Below are positions 37,101 through 46,793 of a stretch of DNA of 64,000 nt, piece by piece. A program made the translations under genes and the position numbers. The first letter of the stretch is position 1; each line of letters opens with the position of its first letter. The stretch is from CAWGMT01 sp963823675 (lineage in GTDB: Bacteria > Planctomycetota > Planctomycetia > Isosphaerales > Isosphaeraceae), in the NCBI GenBank assembly GCA_963823675.1, contig CAWGMT010000012.1:62001-126000 (forward strand). The letters are read 5' to 3'. The notes under the pieces are model-generated. The model did not search any database. It had not been told where the DNA came from and was given only the letters and a program-made list of their open reading frames with translations.

Positions 37101-38144
37101 GGTGTACTTCCCCTGTCGGGTGAGGTTGTACGCGAGGCTGCTGTAGCTGATGACGGTATCGGGGTGGTCGTCGGTGAGCCGGCGGCGGCGGATCTCCAGC
37201 GTCTTCTCGAAGAGCGGCTGGGACGCGGCGTAGTTGCCCTGGTCGGCGAGGTTGTTCGCCAAGTTGTTGTAGCTTCGAGCGGTGTCGGGGTGGTCGTCGG
37301 AGAGCAGGCGGCGGTAGATCTCCAGCGCCTTCTCGAACAGAGGCTGTGCCTGGGTGTACTTCCCCTGGCGGTGGAGGTTCATCGCCACGTTGTTGTAGAT
37401 CGTGGCGGTGCTGGGGTGGTCGTCAGTGAGCAGGCGGCGGGAGGCCTTCAGCGCCTTCTCGAACAGAGGCTGTGCCTGGGCGTACTTCCCCTGGGCGATT
37501 AAGCTCAGCGCTAGATTGTTGTAGTCAGCGGCGGTGTCGGGGTGGTCGTCGGTGAGCAGGCGGTGGTTGATCTCCAGGGCCTTCTCGAACAGCGGCTGGG
37601 CCTGGGCGTAGTTCCCCAGGGCATTGAGGTTCAACGCCAGGTTGCAGTAGCCCTTGGCGGTGCTGGGGTGATCATCGGTGAGCATTCGGCGGTGGATCTC
37701 CAGCGCCTTCTCGAAGAGCGGCTGGGCCTGGGTGTACTTTCCCTGGGCCCACAGGGTCTCCGCCTGGAGATTCATAGTCCCGGCCGATTGGAAAGCGACA
37801 CGATCGTCGTGCGGCACGGGTTCCACCCGGCGCAACGCCTTCAGGAGCCACTCCGCGTTCACGGTCTCGAAGTGCTTCGGCCCCTGAGCCCGCGTCCGTA
37901 AGGCGAGCAGTTCCGCTGCCCGCGCGATCGCCTCGTCCCAGCGATCGGCCTTCATGGCCTTGTCGATCTGCTCCTCCAGTAGCTTGGCTCGTTTCTCGTC
38001 GTCGCCAGTCAGTTTGATCAGTGCTGGCGCGGAAGGTTGAACTTCCTTCGGAGGCGTGATCTGTGCTGCGTTGGGCACTCCCAGCATCGTGACTCCGAAC
38101 CCGATTAGCAGCCCCAGCCGGAACATGACGCGGAGTGCTTTCAT
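34142..38144 (-). CDS. Exported TPR-CHAT protease with embedded PDZ domain, frameshifted
   Basis: About 1,334 residues. Signal peptide (MFRLGLLIGFGVTMLG), then about 13 kinesin-light-chain-like TPRs of 42 residues (YNNLAxNLxxQGKYAQAQPL...). A frame change near 36320-36335 (QAQAL then IEKALEIRRRLLTDDHP) leads into the C-terminal half. The CHAT caspase-like domain shows FIHLATHGVIDEG (His) and LVTLSACETALG (Cys), ending LSLWRVDDKATLLLMTRFY. A PDZ domain (GLLVNAVVRGSNAANHGLKD, GDVLLAYNG) sits inside the CHAT region before the catalytic residues. CHAT-TPR proteins are proteases with TPR-mediated regulation or substrate binding. The frameshift is probably a sequence error in repetitive DNA. Confidence 0.85.
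36290..37740 (-). repeat. Tandem 126-bp repeats encoding TPRs
   Basis: About a dozen direct repeats of 126 bp with high nucleotide similarity (GGTGGTCGTCGGTGAGCAG...CGCCTTCTCGAA). They can expand or collapse by recombination or assembly, so copy number is uncertain. Confidence 0.85.
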
Positions 38145-38643
38145 GATGGGCCTCTTCCCATGTCAGGCATTCAGTGACGGGACATTTGATAAGGATACCG
38201 AATTTCAAGACGCTTCGCCCAGAACTCGGCGAGCGCAGGGCCGAGGCACACGCTCAGCGTATGCGGCCCGAGCAGGTCGGCACCATTGCCGAGCCGTAGG
38301 TTGCGCCACGAGCCGCCCGGCCGCCTTGCCGGGCGAACCATCGGCCCATGGCGCTTCGCGGAGCGATCACGTTGATCTGATTTTCGTGTATTTCGTCTGT
38401 TTCGTGGTTAGTCCGTCGGATCGAATATCCCGATCTCCGTGCGATCGGTGAAAGCTCGAAGTTCGTAAGGAGTACCGGTTTTTCCAGGCTGATCGATTGT
38501 GCCGATTGCGGAATCGGGTGAAATAGCGCATTTACGCAACTTATTTGCGAAAAGTGGATATCATAGGGATAGGGCCGCCGCATTGTTGCAATCGACGCAC
38601 ATTGCCCACTCGGCGGATGGATTAATAACACGGAGATCATCTC
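38145..38643. other. Intergenic region, possible dispersed repeat
   Basis: About 500 bases with no protein-like frame. It includes GATTTTCGTGTATTTCGTCTGTTTCGTGGTTAG (38380-38412 region) and a GC-rich inverted sequence (GCCGCCCGGCCGCCTTGCCGGGCG), both reminiscent of dispersed planctomycete repeats. Confidence 0.4.
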
Positions 38644-40285
38644 ATGGCTTCTCCCGCTCAAATCGCGGCTAATCTGGCCAACTGCCAAAAATCGACGGGC
38701 CCCAGGACTCCGCAGGGACGCGCGAGTTCATCCATGAACTCACTCAAGCATGGAAATCGCTCCCGGAAGCTGGCGATGCTGCGCGAGGAATCGTTCGCCT
38801 TCGAAGAGCGCCTGCGCAAGTGGATGGCGATCGGCGATGCCCAGAACGACGTCGAAGAGTATCTCGTTTACCGGAACGTCTGCCTCTCCTTCGAGCTCGA
38901 TCGAGCCGAACGCGCTCGCGTTGAGCGGTGCACAATGCTGATCGAGAATGCGGACGAAGACGAAGCCAACGAAGCTGAGGCGGTCGGGAAGCAATTATTC
39001 TTCGATCCCGCCGGGCCTACACCGCTCTATGGAAACCCCGCGTTTTCTTCCCGTAAGAAGAACACATCCTGGAACGGACAGGCCGTCGATCCTGATGACC
39101 CCGCGGCGCTGGTGAAAACCCTGGAGAGGAGTGCGGCGGGGTGCTGCTGGCTGCGGGAAGAGTGGCAGGCGTTGCGCGGCGCAACTCGAGTCTACGGGAT
39201 TCTGGCAATCACACGATCGGCTCAAGGCCATTCGCCTGCTGGGCCGTCAGCCGGTCGAGGCCAACCAAGATCGGCGCGTCGCCACGATTTTCGTGGCCAG
39301 CCATGCCCTGGGGCCAGCCGGCAAGAGCGAGTTTCACGACCTCAAAAGCGACATGGAGGATGAGCAGCGCAGCCGCTACGGCAAAGCCGTGCGCGAGCGT
39401 TGGCCCGATCTGTTCGCCACCAGGGAGAAAGAGGAGTGGAAACAGATGCTGGTAGCCCTGGCCGATCAAAACATCGAGCGCTTGGACGCGAAACTCGAAG
39501 TTCACGAGCAGAACGCCGATGCCCAGACCGAGCGAACCTTCGCCCGGCTCAGCTTCGATCCCAGCCCCGAAGGCGAGGTGTTGCGCAACTATCTGGTCAA
39601 ATGCACCAATGCGCTGTTCCGGGGAATGGCCAACTATCGCAAGCACCAGGCCAGAAAGAGCGGCGGGCCGGACGGGGCCAGCGGCGTGGGGCCGTACGGA
39701 ACGGAACCCGACAGGTCAGAAGACAGAGGACGCGCGGCCCGCGAGTGGGATGCCTCGGAGCTCCGGGTTGATGAATCGTTCGGGTCGGGAGATGGGTTCG
39801 GCGATCGTCTCGAGCGCACGGACGCGATCGAGCCGGACGGGGTGGAGCGGCACGGGGATGAGCTCGGTGGGATCGGCGAAATCGGCGAAAATGCGCCGAG
39901 CGAAGCCAATTTTGGTGAAACCACGAGCATCGTGAAAGCACAGGTATCTAATGAAGTTACGGCAGATTCCGGCGCTTTTTCGGGACTTGACAACGGGGCG
40001 GACCAGCCAGAGGAAGGCAGCACGCCGGAACAGGGAATAGCCCCGGAATCGGGATCCCAGAGCGGCGATCCCGATCAAGAGACGCCGGACTCGAGCGATC
40101 GGGCCTGCACGGGGAGCTTGCCGACGACGGTCTCGAAGCGGGAGCAGAGGCGATTACAACGCAAAGAGGAGCGGCAGGCGGTGGAAAAGATGGTCGAAGA
40201 CATGCTGAAAGCGGGGAGCTTTTCGCTCGCCGAGATGTTCACGAGTGCTTTGGCGCTGCCGCACTCTGGCGGCCGCGGTCCTTGA
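38644..40285 (+). CDS. Planctomycete hypothetical protein (STGPRTPQG family), frameshifted
   Basis: N-terminus MASPAQIAANLANCQKSTGP and the following RTPQG and MNSLKHG form a signature that recurs in many planctomycete hypothetical proteins. The first frame is lost at about 39190-39205 after EEWQALRGATR. The second frame continues FWQSHDRLKAIRLLGRQPVE and runs to 40285. Coiled, charged and without signal peptide; the C-terminus KREQRRLQRKEERQAVEK is strongly basic. The middle (39770-40000) contains a dispersed repeat (see 40935-41092 and 55240-55372). Function unknown; possibly linked to a mobile or repetitive family. Confidence 0.7.
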
Positions 40286-40339
40286 TCTGGAGACCGTAGG
40301 ACGGATTGCCAATCCGTCCCCTGGTCACTCGCGCATATT

Positions 40340-40406
40340 AGCCCGAAGCGCAAGCGAGTGCGTGCCTCCGGAAGAAGAAGTCACCCACTCGCTAGCGCTT
40401 CGGGCT
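40340..40406. repeat. REP-like inverted repeat
   Basis: AGCCCGAAGCGCAAGCGAGTG (40340-40360) pairs with CACTCGCTAGCGCTTCGGGC followed by T (40386-40406), a near-perfect 21-bp stem. The half-site recurs in the tandem repeat at 41105-41292. Confidence 0.75.
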
Positions 40407-40630
40407 CGTATGGCGGGGGTGTCGCCTGGAATTGAACCAGGCCCAAATCCCGAACTCTCTCTTTGACAATTTGGCTGTCGGTTATTCCGGCCCGCGCTCT
40501 GCGCCCGCGGGTCGGAGTGTACTGTGTGCGGCGGACGACGCTCGCCGGCGCGCGTTCCCCGGCGCGTCGTCCGTCGCCGCGGTGGGCCTACCTCATGATC
40601 CGGACGTAAGTGGCTTCCCGGAAGGGTCAT

Positions 40631-40679
40631 CTTTCGCTCCGCGAAAGAACGTGCCTTCGCGGAGCGAAAGGCGACACTT
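40631..40679. repeat. Dispersed palindrome CTTTCGCTCCGCGAAAG
   Basis: CTTTCGCTCCGCGAAAG followed by CTTCGCGGAGCGAAAGGCGA. Related copies lie at 52994-53015, 55975-56020 and 60043-60068, always between genes or at gene ends. Confidence 0.75.
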
Positions 40680-40934
40680 GATTTCGCCCAGCGCCTCGGG
40701 GGGCGGGCCTCGCTCGAGAGCGAATGCGGGACAGAAAAACTACTCGGTGTGAGCCCTGGCCCCGGTTAGCATGGGAGGAAATGGGATGGCTTGCTGGCAA
40801 CGCTAAATGGCCTTGCACGATTCCGGGATGGCGAGCCTCCCGGCGAGCCAATCTCCCAGGGGGCTCGGACGGAGCCTCGCCCTCCCAGGATCACGAAAGC
40901 CCATTCAGGACGTGAGGCCCATGAGAGGGATGGT

Positions 40935-41092
40935 TCGGAGCTCGCGGTTCATGGCTCAGTAGGGTCGGGAGATGGCCTGGACGATCGTCTCGAGCTCGCA
41001 GTCCTGATCGATCTCGACGGGGTGGAGCGGCACGTGGAGCAGATGAATGGGACGGGCGAAATCGGCGAAAATGCGCCGAACGAAGCCAACTG
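40935..41092 (+). repeat. Partial duplicate of the 3' part of the STGPRTPQG gene
   Basis: Resembles 39770-39910: GGTCGGGAGATGG, GACGATCGTCTCGAG, GACGGGGTGGAGCGGCACG and GGCGAAAATGCGCCGAACGA occur in the same order. A third related copy is at 55240-55372. Confidence 0.7.
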
Positions 41093-41104
41093 ATACAAGT
41101 TAAG

Positions 41105-41292
41105 TACACCCACTCGCTGGCGCTTCGGGCTCGTATTCGGACGACGACTTCGCGGGGAATAAAACCGTACACCCACTCGCTGGCGCTTCGGGCTCGTATT
41201 CGGACGACGACTTCGCGGGGAGTAAAACCGTACACCCACTCGCTGGCGCTTCGGGCTCGTATTCGGACGACGACTTCGCGGGGAATACGATG
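41105..41292 (+). repeat. 63-bp tandem repeat, about three copies
   Basis: Units start at 41105, 41168 and 41231 (TACACCCACTCGCTGGCGCT...GCGGGGAATAAAACCG). Copies are almost identical. Each unit contains the REP half-site CACTCGCTGGCGCTTCGGGC. Confidence 0.9.
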
Positions 41293-41330
41293 GTGGCTTA
41301 CCTGTTTGCGGGACGCCGCGGGAGGCATGG

Positions 41331-42729
41331 TCATAAGGAAACAGGCGGGACCTCGGCAAAAAGATTGCGCAGGCCTTCCGCCATCGTTGGGTGGGCAAGA
41401 ATGGCGTCGCGCAATCCCGTGTAAGGCATACCCGACAGCATAGCCGTTTGCACCACGGCCATCACCTCCCCCGCCTCCGCGCCGAACATCGTGAAGCCCA
41501 AGATGCGGTCGCTCCGCGCATCCAGGATCGCCTTCATGAAGCCGCGTGCCTCCCCCGTCGTCCATGTGCGAAGCACGACACCCAGGGGCACCTTCGCGAC
41601 GCGCACCGCGACGCCGCGGTGCCGGGCCTCGGACTCGCTGAGGCCGACCCGTGCCAGCGGTGGGTCCGTGAACAGGCAGTAGGGGATGAGCCGGTCGCGC
41701 GTCGTACGGTTCCCGCCAGCCAAGTTGTCGCGGATAATCGCGAAGTCGTCCTCCGAGGCGTGCGTGAATTGGGGGCTGCCGGCGCACTCGCCGATCGCCC
41801 AGACATCCGATGCACTGGTCTCCAAGCGGTCGTTGACCTGCACGTAGCCCCGTGCGTCAAGCCGCACGCCGAGGGCATCCAGCCCGATGCCCGCCGTGTT
41901 GGGGGTGCGCCCCGTCGCGACCAGGATGTCGCTGCCTTCGAGGAGCCGCTCGCCTTGCGGGGTTCGCATGCGGAGGCGCACGCCCTCCCCGGACAGCCCC
42001 TCGACCTGGAGCACCAGAGCGGAAAGGAGCACCTCGATCCCTTCGTCGCCGAAGAGCCGTCCGACGGCGTCCGCGACGTCGGGGTCCTCTCGGTCGAGCA
42101 ACTGGGACCCGTGCTGGACCACCGTCACCCGGCTGCCGAAGCGGCGGTACGCCTGGGCAAACTCGAGGCCGACGAAGCCGCCGCCGAGTACGATCAGGTG
42201 CGTGGGCAAATAGTCGAGCTCAAGCGCTTCGATGTGCGTGAGCGGCCTGGCGTCCGCGAGGCCGGCGACGGGTGGGATCGTCGCGCGCGTCCCCACGTTG
42301 AGGAAAACGCGCTCGCCCGTCAGCACGCGCGTGCCGCCGTCGTTCAAACGCACCTCCAGCGTTTTCAGCGCCACGAACCGCCCGTCCCCCAGAATCAGCT
42401 CGGCGCCGCTCTTGTGGTACAGGTCCAGGTGCAGGGCGATCAGCCCCTCGACCATCTCGCGCTTGCGCTGGCGCACCCTGGCCATATCAACCGCAACCGA
42501 GCCCGTCAGCGATCCCGAACTTCGCGGCATGGTGCAGCAGGTCGGCGACCTTCGCGCTCCAGATCTCGTTTTTGCTGGGCAGGCAGTTGGTGTTCGGACA
42601 CGACCCGCCGATGTAGCGGCGCTCGACGACCGCCACGCGGCGTCCGGAGCGCGCCAGGTGCCAGGACAGCAGCTTGCCGCCCGCCCCGCTGCCCAGCACG
42701 AGATCTTCATACGCATCCGTCTGAGACAT
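41331..42729 (-). CDS. Mercuric-reductase-like FAD/NAD disulfide oxidoreductase, frameshifted
   Basis: Pyridine nucleotide-disulfide oxidoreductase of about 465 residues from ATG 42729. N-terminal FAD motif DLVLGSGAGGKLLSWHLA, redox site GGSCPNTNCLPSKN (CxxxxC), NAD motif LIVLGGGFVGLEFAQAY, second FAD motif VWAIGECAG, and C-terminal AHPTMAEGL (His-x4-Glu of the dimer interface). The first frame ends in ADGLGCG; the second resumes VAVDMARVRQRKREMVEG, so one indel lies near 42505-42515. The absence of an N-terminal HMA domain and of a vicinal C-terminal Cys pair argues against true mercuric reductase. Substrate unknown. Confidence 0.85.
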
Positions 42730-43020
42730 GCTTACACCGACCGCGCCCCTAAAAAGTTCTAACGGTGTCCTGTCACCCGATTCTACTCGCTGCGGACGAC
42801 CTTCGACCAGTCGGTCGATGGGCGCTCTCGCGCAATCTGATGAAGCGACGGTCAAGCGCGCCTTCGACGCGTTCCTGGTGCATATGATGAAGTTGCACTT
42901 GTAATGCCGAATTGCCGTCCAGCCTCACGGAATGACCTAAGCTTAGGAAAGGAGCGAGCTGGATGATGTGGCGTGACGCATGCCGAGTCGCCAGGCGACT
43001 GAGCTGAACCCGAACCTGAG

Positions 43021-43707
43021 ATGGGGTACAGAATCGTGGACATTCGGTGGCCACTCGTGTTGCCGGTCGCGGCCGGGCCGAACCCGATCCGCCGGGCCAA
43101 TCACCGGCACACACCGGTGGAACGCCGAGCCCGGCTCGCCTGGGAGGCGGATCGGCGCGTTCACGAAATCCCAGTCCGGCTCCTGGACATCAGTCGCGGA
43201 GGAGCGGCGGTCGAGATCGATGCCGATGCGGTCCTTCCCCCAATTCGATCGCTCCAGTTCAGCCTTGGCGGATCACGTGCGACCGATGTGGTCCTTGAGG
43301 CAACAGCCGTCCAGACCGTGACGACACGGCTTGGAGGCCATCGGATCCATCTGGCTTTCACCACAAAGTGTCCCGACGCCGTGCTCAAGAGAGCGCTTTT
43401 GCGCAAGGAAGTGCGCAACGATGTCGCGTTTGATTGCCGCACTGGCTTCGACTTTGTGGTCAGTCACCGGGTGGGCCCGCCGCGCCCGTCGGTAAGTACC
43501 ATGGGTTGGTCGATTCCTCGCGCAGCGTCAACTGCCAGCACCCGAGAAGAGGTATTGGATCACACAAAACGGTACATTTCGCAGATTGCGTCCGCGCTCT
43601 CGACCTTCAGCAGGACGCCGATGTGCGGGGGCGTCCCCGGCGCACCACTCGGCCCGTCGAGGTCGAAGACGCCGGCAATCTCGCGCCCGCCGACCAGTGC
43701 TTTGTGA
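43021..43707 (+). CDS. PilZ-like domain protein
   Basis: 228 codons from ATG 43021. Residues about 30-125 resemble PilZ: basic start HTPVERRARLAWEADRR, then VRLLDISRGGAAVEIDAD (D-x-S-x-x-G motif) and HIHLAFT. PilZ domains bind cyclic di-GMP through RxxxR and DxSxxG; here VERRAR can serve as the first. The C-terminal third (from about 43490) overlaps a degraded VOC gene on the other strand and is probably not conserved. Role: c-di-GMP-responsive protein (inference). Confidence 0.6.
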   Translation: MGYRIVDIRWPLVLPVAAGPNPIRRANHRHTPVERRARLAWEADRRVHEIPVRLLDISRGGAAVEIDADAVLPPIRSLQFSLGGSRATDVVLEATAVQTVTTRLGGHRIHLAFTTKCPDAVLKRALLRKEVRNDVAFDCRTGFDFVVSHRVGPPRPSVSTMGWSIPRAASTASTREEVLDHTKRYISQIASALSTFSRTPMCGGVPGAPLGPSRSKTPAISRPPTSAL

Positions 43708-43833
43708 CCCATGCCAGGTATCTCGGCGTACGTCCAGCCGAGCAGCCTGCCGAAAAACTCGCGCTTGCGCGGGGTGCGGCGTCAGCATGTTGATCCAGCA
43801 GAAATCGCCCGCCGTGCGCGTGCCTATCTCCAT
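43560..43833 (-). pseudogene. VOC (glyoxalase-fold) protein, frameshifted and truncated
   Basis: From ATG 43833: TAGDFCWINMLTPHPAQAR, then after a one-base shift at about 43750-43760, GRLLGWTYAEIPGMGHKALV, GREIAGVFDLDG and PPHIGVLLKVESADAICE. This is the first betaalpha module of a VOC superfamily protein. It ends at 43560, so the second module is missing. Degraded remnant downstream of the NLR-like gene. Confidence 0.65.
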
Positions 43834-43850
43834 CGTCAACCTCGCTAGAG

Positions 43851-46793
43851 TCAGTGGCCCCCGAGCTCGTCTGACAGCACGCGATCGCGCCACCGGCGGA
43901 CGCTGCTCATGTCCAGCCGTTCGCCCTTGAACTCGATCTGCTTCACCGGCTTGGTTCCGTCTTGGCTTTCACGCTTGAGGACGCTGCTGATCTCCATCCA
44001 GCGTACGTCGGCGAATTCCAGCCTGTCCTTCCCGCTCGCTCGCTCGTCCTGCTCGGAAAAGGTGCCAATCACGAGCATCACGGGAACTGGCTGCTGGAGC
44101 CAGTATTGCACCCAGCGCTGCTCCTTGATCCTGAAAATCTCGGCTCCGCCCTTTCGCTTTTCCAGATACGAATTCCCCGACTTCAGTTGCAGGAAGAGCC
44201 GTCTTCCGGTGCCCTTGCCGTCGTCGTTGGTGAACTCCAATTCCATGTCGAGGCCTTCGTCTTCGGTGCCGGGGATCTCGAAGCACTTTTGGTCCGCGCT
44301 GGTAATGCGTGCCCCGACCTCCAAAGCGAGGAGTTTGCCTTTTCGTCGCGAGTCCAATCGCACGGCATCGACGGCCTGAAGACCCTCCACTTGACTGCGG
44401 ACCTCATCGCTGGCGAACCGCTTCTCCAGATGATCCCAAAGACCGAAGCGTTCCTCGCATTCATCGCACACGACCGTCGCCGCTTTCTTCTTCTTGAGCA
44501 GCTTTTTCATGAGCACCTGCGGATTGCCTTTCGGCGCGTGGCAGTTCGGGCAGACATAGTACCGCAGTCGCTGCACCCGCTCGCAGGCGCGTTCAAGGTG
44601 CGCGTGGATGTAGTTGGCAAAAATCACCTGTTCTGCTTCCGTAACACCCTTCCCGAAATAGACGCTTATGTCGCCTTCGCTACCGCTCGCTCGCGTGAGC
44701 TTGACACCCATGTGGTGATCGCCCGCGAGCGTCACGAAGTCGGCGGCGTCGCGCCAGAGTTCCTTGAGTTGGAACGATTCGCTGTCCGCCAGCTTCACCA
44801 CGAGTGTGGCACAAATGTCATCGAGAAAGCCCTTCACTGCGTAGCTCACGAAGACCGACGGATGCGTCTGCACGGCAGGGCGGTCGCGCCCGCAATGGCT
44901 CGGGAAGACGAGCTTGTCTCCCTGGCGCAGGCAGAGGCCGCGTTCCATCAGTTGCCGCTCCATCTCGCCCAGCACTACGCGCTCCTCGGCTGGTGGCAGG
45001 CGCTTCATCTCCACTGGAGAGCCGTCGCGGCCGATGCTCTGGTAGATCAGTTTCCCTTCGGCGATGCTGCGGAGAGGGAGCACGCCGAGCTCATTCTCCG
45101 CGCTGCGCAACGTGCGAATCACGGCTTGCGCGTAGGAATTGATCCACTCAGGCGCGAGCAGGATGTACGTGCCATAGTCGAGCTCCTTCACCACCCCGGG
45201 TCCGTCCAGCAGACCGATCACTGTCTGCAATGTCGCGTCCGTGAAGCGCGACTGGTCCGGCAGGCGCCGCCAGAGCAGCTCGCGTAGTTCCTTGAAGGTG
45301 TGCAACACCTGCCCTTCGTCCCGTAGTTTGAGGATTTCGTCCTTGATCACTTTAAAGATGTGCGGCGACGTGCGCTTCTCCATCTGCGCCCACGGGATGC
45401 GAGCGATCATGGCGGTGCGCAGCTCGTCGCAGCCATGGCCCTCCTTCGCGCTCGTTTCGTGGTAGTCGAGCCCCTGTTCCTGCGCGAAGGCTTGCAGCTT
45501 TCCCCGGCTTGCCTTGAATCCGGTGTCGATGCGCCCGGCCACGAGGAAGTGCGGGATCTTCTCCTTCACACAGCGTCGCAGGGCCGTCTGCCAGTCGCGC
45601 AACCCAGGCAGGACGTCATCCTGATCCGCGTTGAAGAGCAGCAGGATGAGCGCGGCGCGATCCATATAGAGCTGGTGGATCAGACGCTGGTCCGCCTGGC
45701 CGCCGAAATCCCACAACCAGATTTCCCGGTCCACGCCCGGATCCGCGCTCCCCTGCGTCAGCTTCCATTGGGTGGACCACGCTCCCACCGTGGAGTGCTC
45801 GCTGGGTTTCCACTCGCCGGTCGCGAGGCGGTGCGTCAATCCAGTCTTGCCCGCGTGGGTGTCGCCAACGACGAGGACCTTGGCGTTCGTGTATTGGACT
45901 TGGTCGGGGGCGGGCGGCGCGGTCTTTGCCGGGGATTTCGTTGCCCGCGCCTCGGTGACAAACTCCGACAGATCCCACACGCGAATGCCGCCGTCTTGGT
46001 CGCCGGAGAATGCCCGGCGTTGATCCGTGCTCCACGCGACGTTCATGACGGCGCTCGCGTGGCCCTTGAATACGCGCAGGCAGCGGCCCGTCGCCAAATC
46101 CCACAGCCGCACGGTGCCATCCCCTGAGCCGGAGACGCCGAGGCGACTGTCGGCGCTCCACGCGACGCTGTTGACTCCAGACGTGTGGCCTTCGAGCACG
46201 CGTACGCAGCGCCCGGTTTCCACGTCCCATAACCGGATGGTCGCGTCATCGGAGCCTGAAAGTGCTTGTTGTCGATCGGGGCTCCATGCCACACCCCAGA
46301 CCCGCGCAGTGTGACCTTCGAGCACGCCGACATAGCGCCCGGTCGCCATGTCCCACAACCCCACGGTCCCGTCATTGAAGCCGAAGAGAGCGCGGCGGTC
46401 ATCGGCGCTCCACGTCACACAAAGGACCCGTGCCTCACCCGCTTTGAACACGCGCCGGCAGTGCCCGGTCCCCACGTCCCACAGCCGCACCATTCCGTCG
46501 GCGTCGCCTGAGAGGGCGCGGCGTCCGTCGGCACTCAGCGCCACGCTACAGACATAACTCTGGTGTCCATCGAGCACGCGCACACAGCGCCCGGTCTCCA
46601 CGTCCCACACCCGTACGGTCCGGTCGGCGGAGCCGGAGAGGGCGCGGCGTTGATCGGGGCTCCACGCCAGGCTAGTCAGTTCTCTGGAGTGTCCTTTGAG
46701 CACTCGCAGGCAGCGCCCAGTCGCCAGGTCCCACAGCCGCGCTGTATTGTCTTCACCGGAGACGGTGAAGGCGCGCTTTTCATCCAGACTGAA
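43851..46793 (-). CDS. WD40-ROC GTPase-zinc ribbon-DUF4365 protein (NLR-like), continues a TIR frame across a TAG
   Basis: The frame is open from the TAG at 46794-46796 to 43851. The first usable start is GTG 46703, inside blade 1. Seven WD40 blades (each ending xLWDxxTG or VWD) cover roughly the first 300 residues. Next is a Ras-of-complex GTPase: VLVVGDTHAGKTGLTHRLAT (P-loop), WLWDFGGQADQRLIHQLY (DxxGQ) and a later TSAKEG. A COR-like helical region follows. A four-Cys zinc ribbon (YYVCPNCHAPKG and VVCDECEERF) precedes a C-terminal DUF4365-like module (RRLFLQLKSGNSYLEKRKGG), of the PD-(D/E)xK nuclease type. The architecture fits a sensor-switch-effector defence protein. Blade 1 is complete only if the TAG is read through. 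Confidence 0.85.
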   Translation of the reverse strand, partial: FSLDEKRAFTVSGEDNTARLWDLATGRCLRVLKGHSRELTSLAWSPDQRRALSGSADRTVRVWDVETGRCVRVLDGHQSYVCSVALSADGRRALSGDADGMVRLWDVGTGHCRRVFKAGEARVLCVTWSADDRRALFGFNDGTVGLWDMATGRYVGVLEGHTARVWGVAWSPDRQQALSGSDDATIRLWDVETGRCVRVLEGHTSGVNSVAWSADSRLGVSGSGDGTVRLWDLATGRCLRVFKGHASAVMNVAWSTDQRRAFSGDQDGGIRVWDLSEFVTEARATKSPAKTAPPAPDQVQYTNAKVLVVGDTHAGKTGLTHRLATGEWKPSEHSTVGAWSTQWKLTQGSADPGVDREIWLWDFGGQADQRLIHQLYMDRAALILLLFNADQDDVLPGLRDWQTALRRCVKEKIPHFLVAGRIDTGFKASRGKLQAFAQEQGLDYHETSAKEGHGCDELRTAMIARIPWAQMEKRTSPHIFKVIKDEILKLRDEGQVLHTFKELRELLWRRLPDQSRFTDATLQTVIGLLDGPGVVKELDYGTYILLAPEWINSYAQAVIRTLRSAENELGVLPLRSIAEGKLIYQSIGRDGSPVEMKRLPPAEERVVLGEMERQLMERGLCLRQGDKLVFPSHCGRDRPAVQTHPSVFVSYAVKGFLDDICATLVVKLADSESFQLKELWRDAADFVTLAGDHHMGVKLTRASGSEGDISVYFGKGVTEAEQVIFANYIHAHLERACERVQRLRYYVCPNCHAPKGNPQVLMKKLLKKKKAATVVCDECEERFGLWDHLEKRFASDEVRSQVEGLQAVDAVRLDSRRKGKLLALEVGARITSADQKCFEIPGTEDEGLDMELEFTNDDGKGTGRRLFLQLKSGNSYLEKRKGGAEIFRIKEQRWVQYWLQQPVPVMLVIGTFSEQDERASGKDRLEFADVRWMEISSVLKRESQDGTKPVKQIEFKGERLDMSSVRRWRDRVLSDELGGH

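Larger units (their letters stand above)
40286..41330. other. Repeat-rich intergenic region
   Basis: About 1 kb without a credible gene. It contains palindromic and tandem repeats listed separately (40340-40406, 40631-40679, 40935-41092, 41105-41292). Confidence 0.7.

Noticed and set aside
36273..37901. Plus-strand open frames over the TPR region
   Set aside because: Translations are repetitive (VVVGEQAAVDLQ...) mirror images of the TPR repeats on the minus strand.
41105..41292. CRISPR array
   Set aside because: The 63-bp units are repeated without variable spacers and no cas genes are present.
41391..42752. Plus-strand 453-codon open frame opposite the flavoprotein
   Set aside because: It is the antisense of a gene with all FAD/NAD motifs in place; its sequence is Arg/Ala/His-rich noise.
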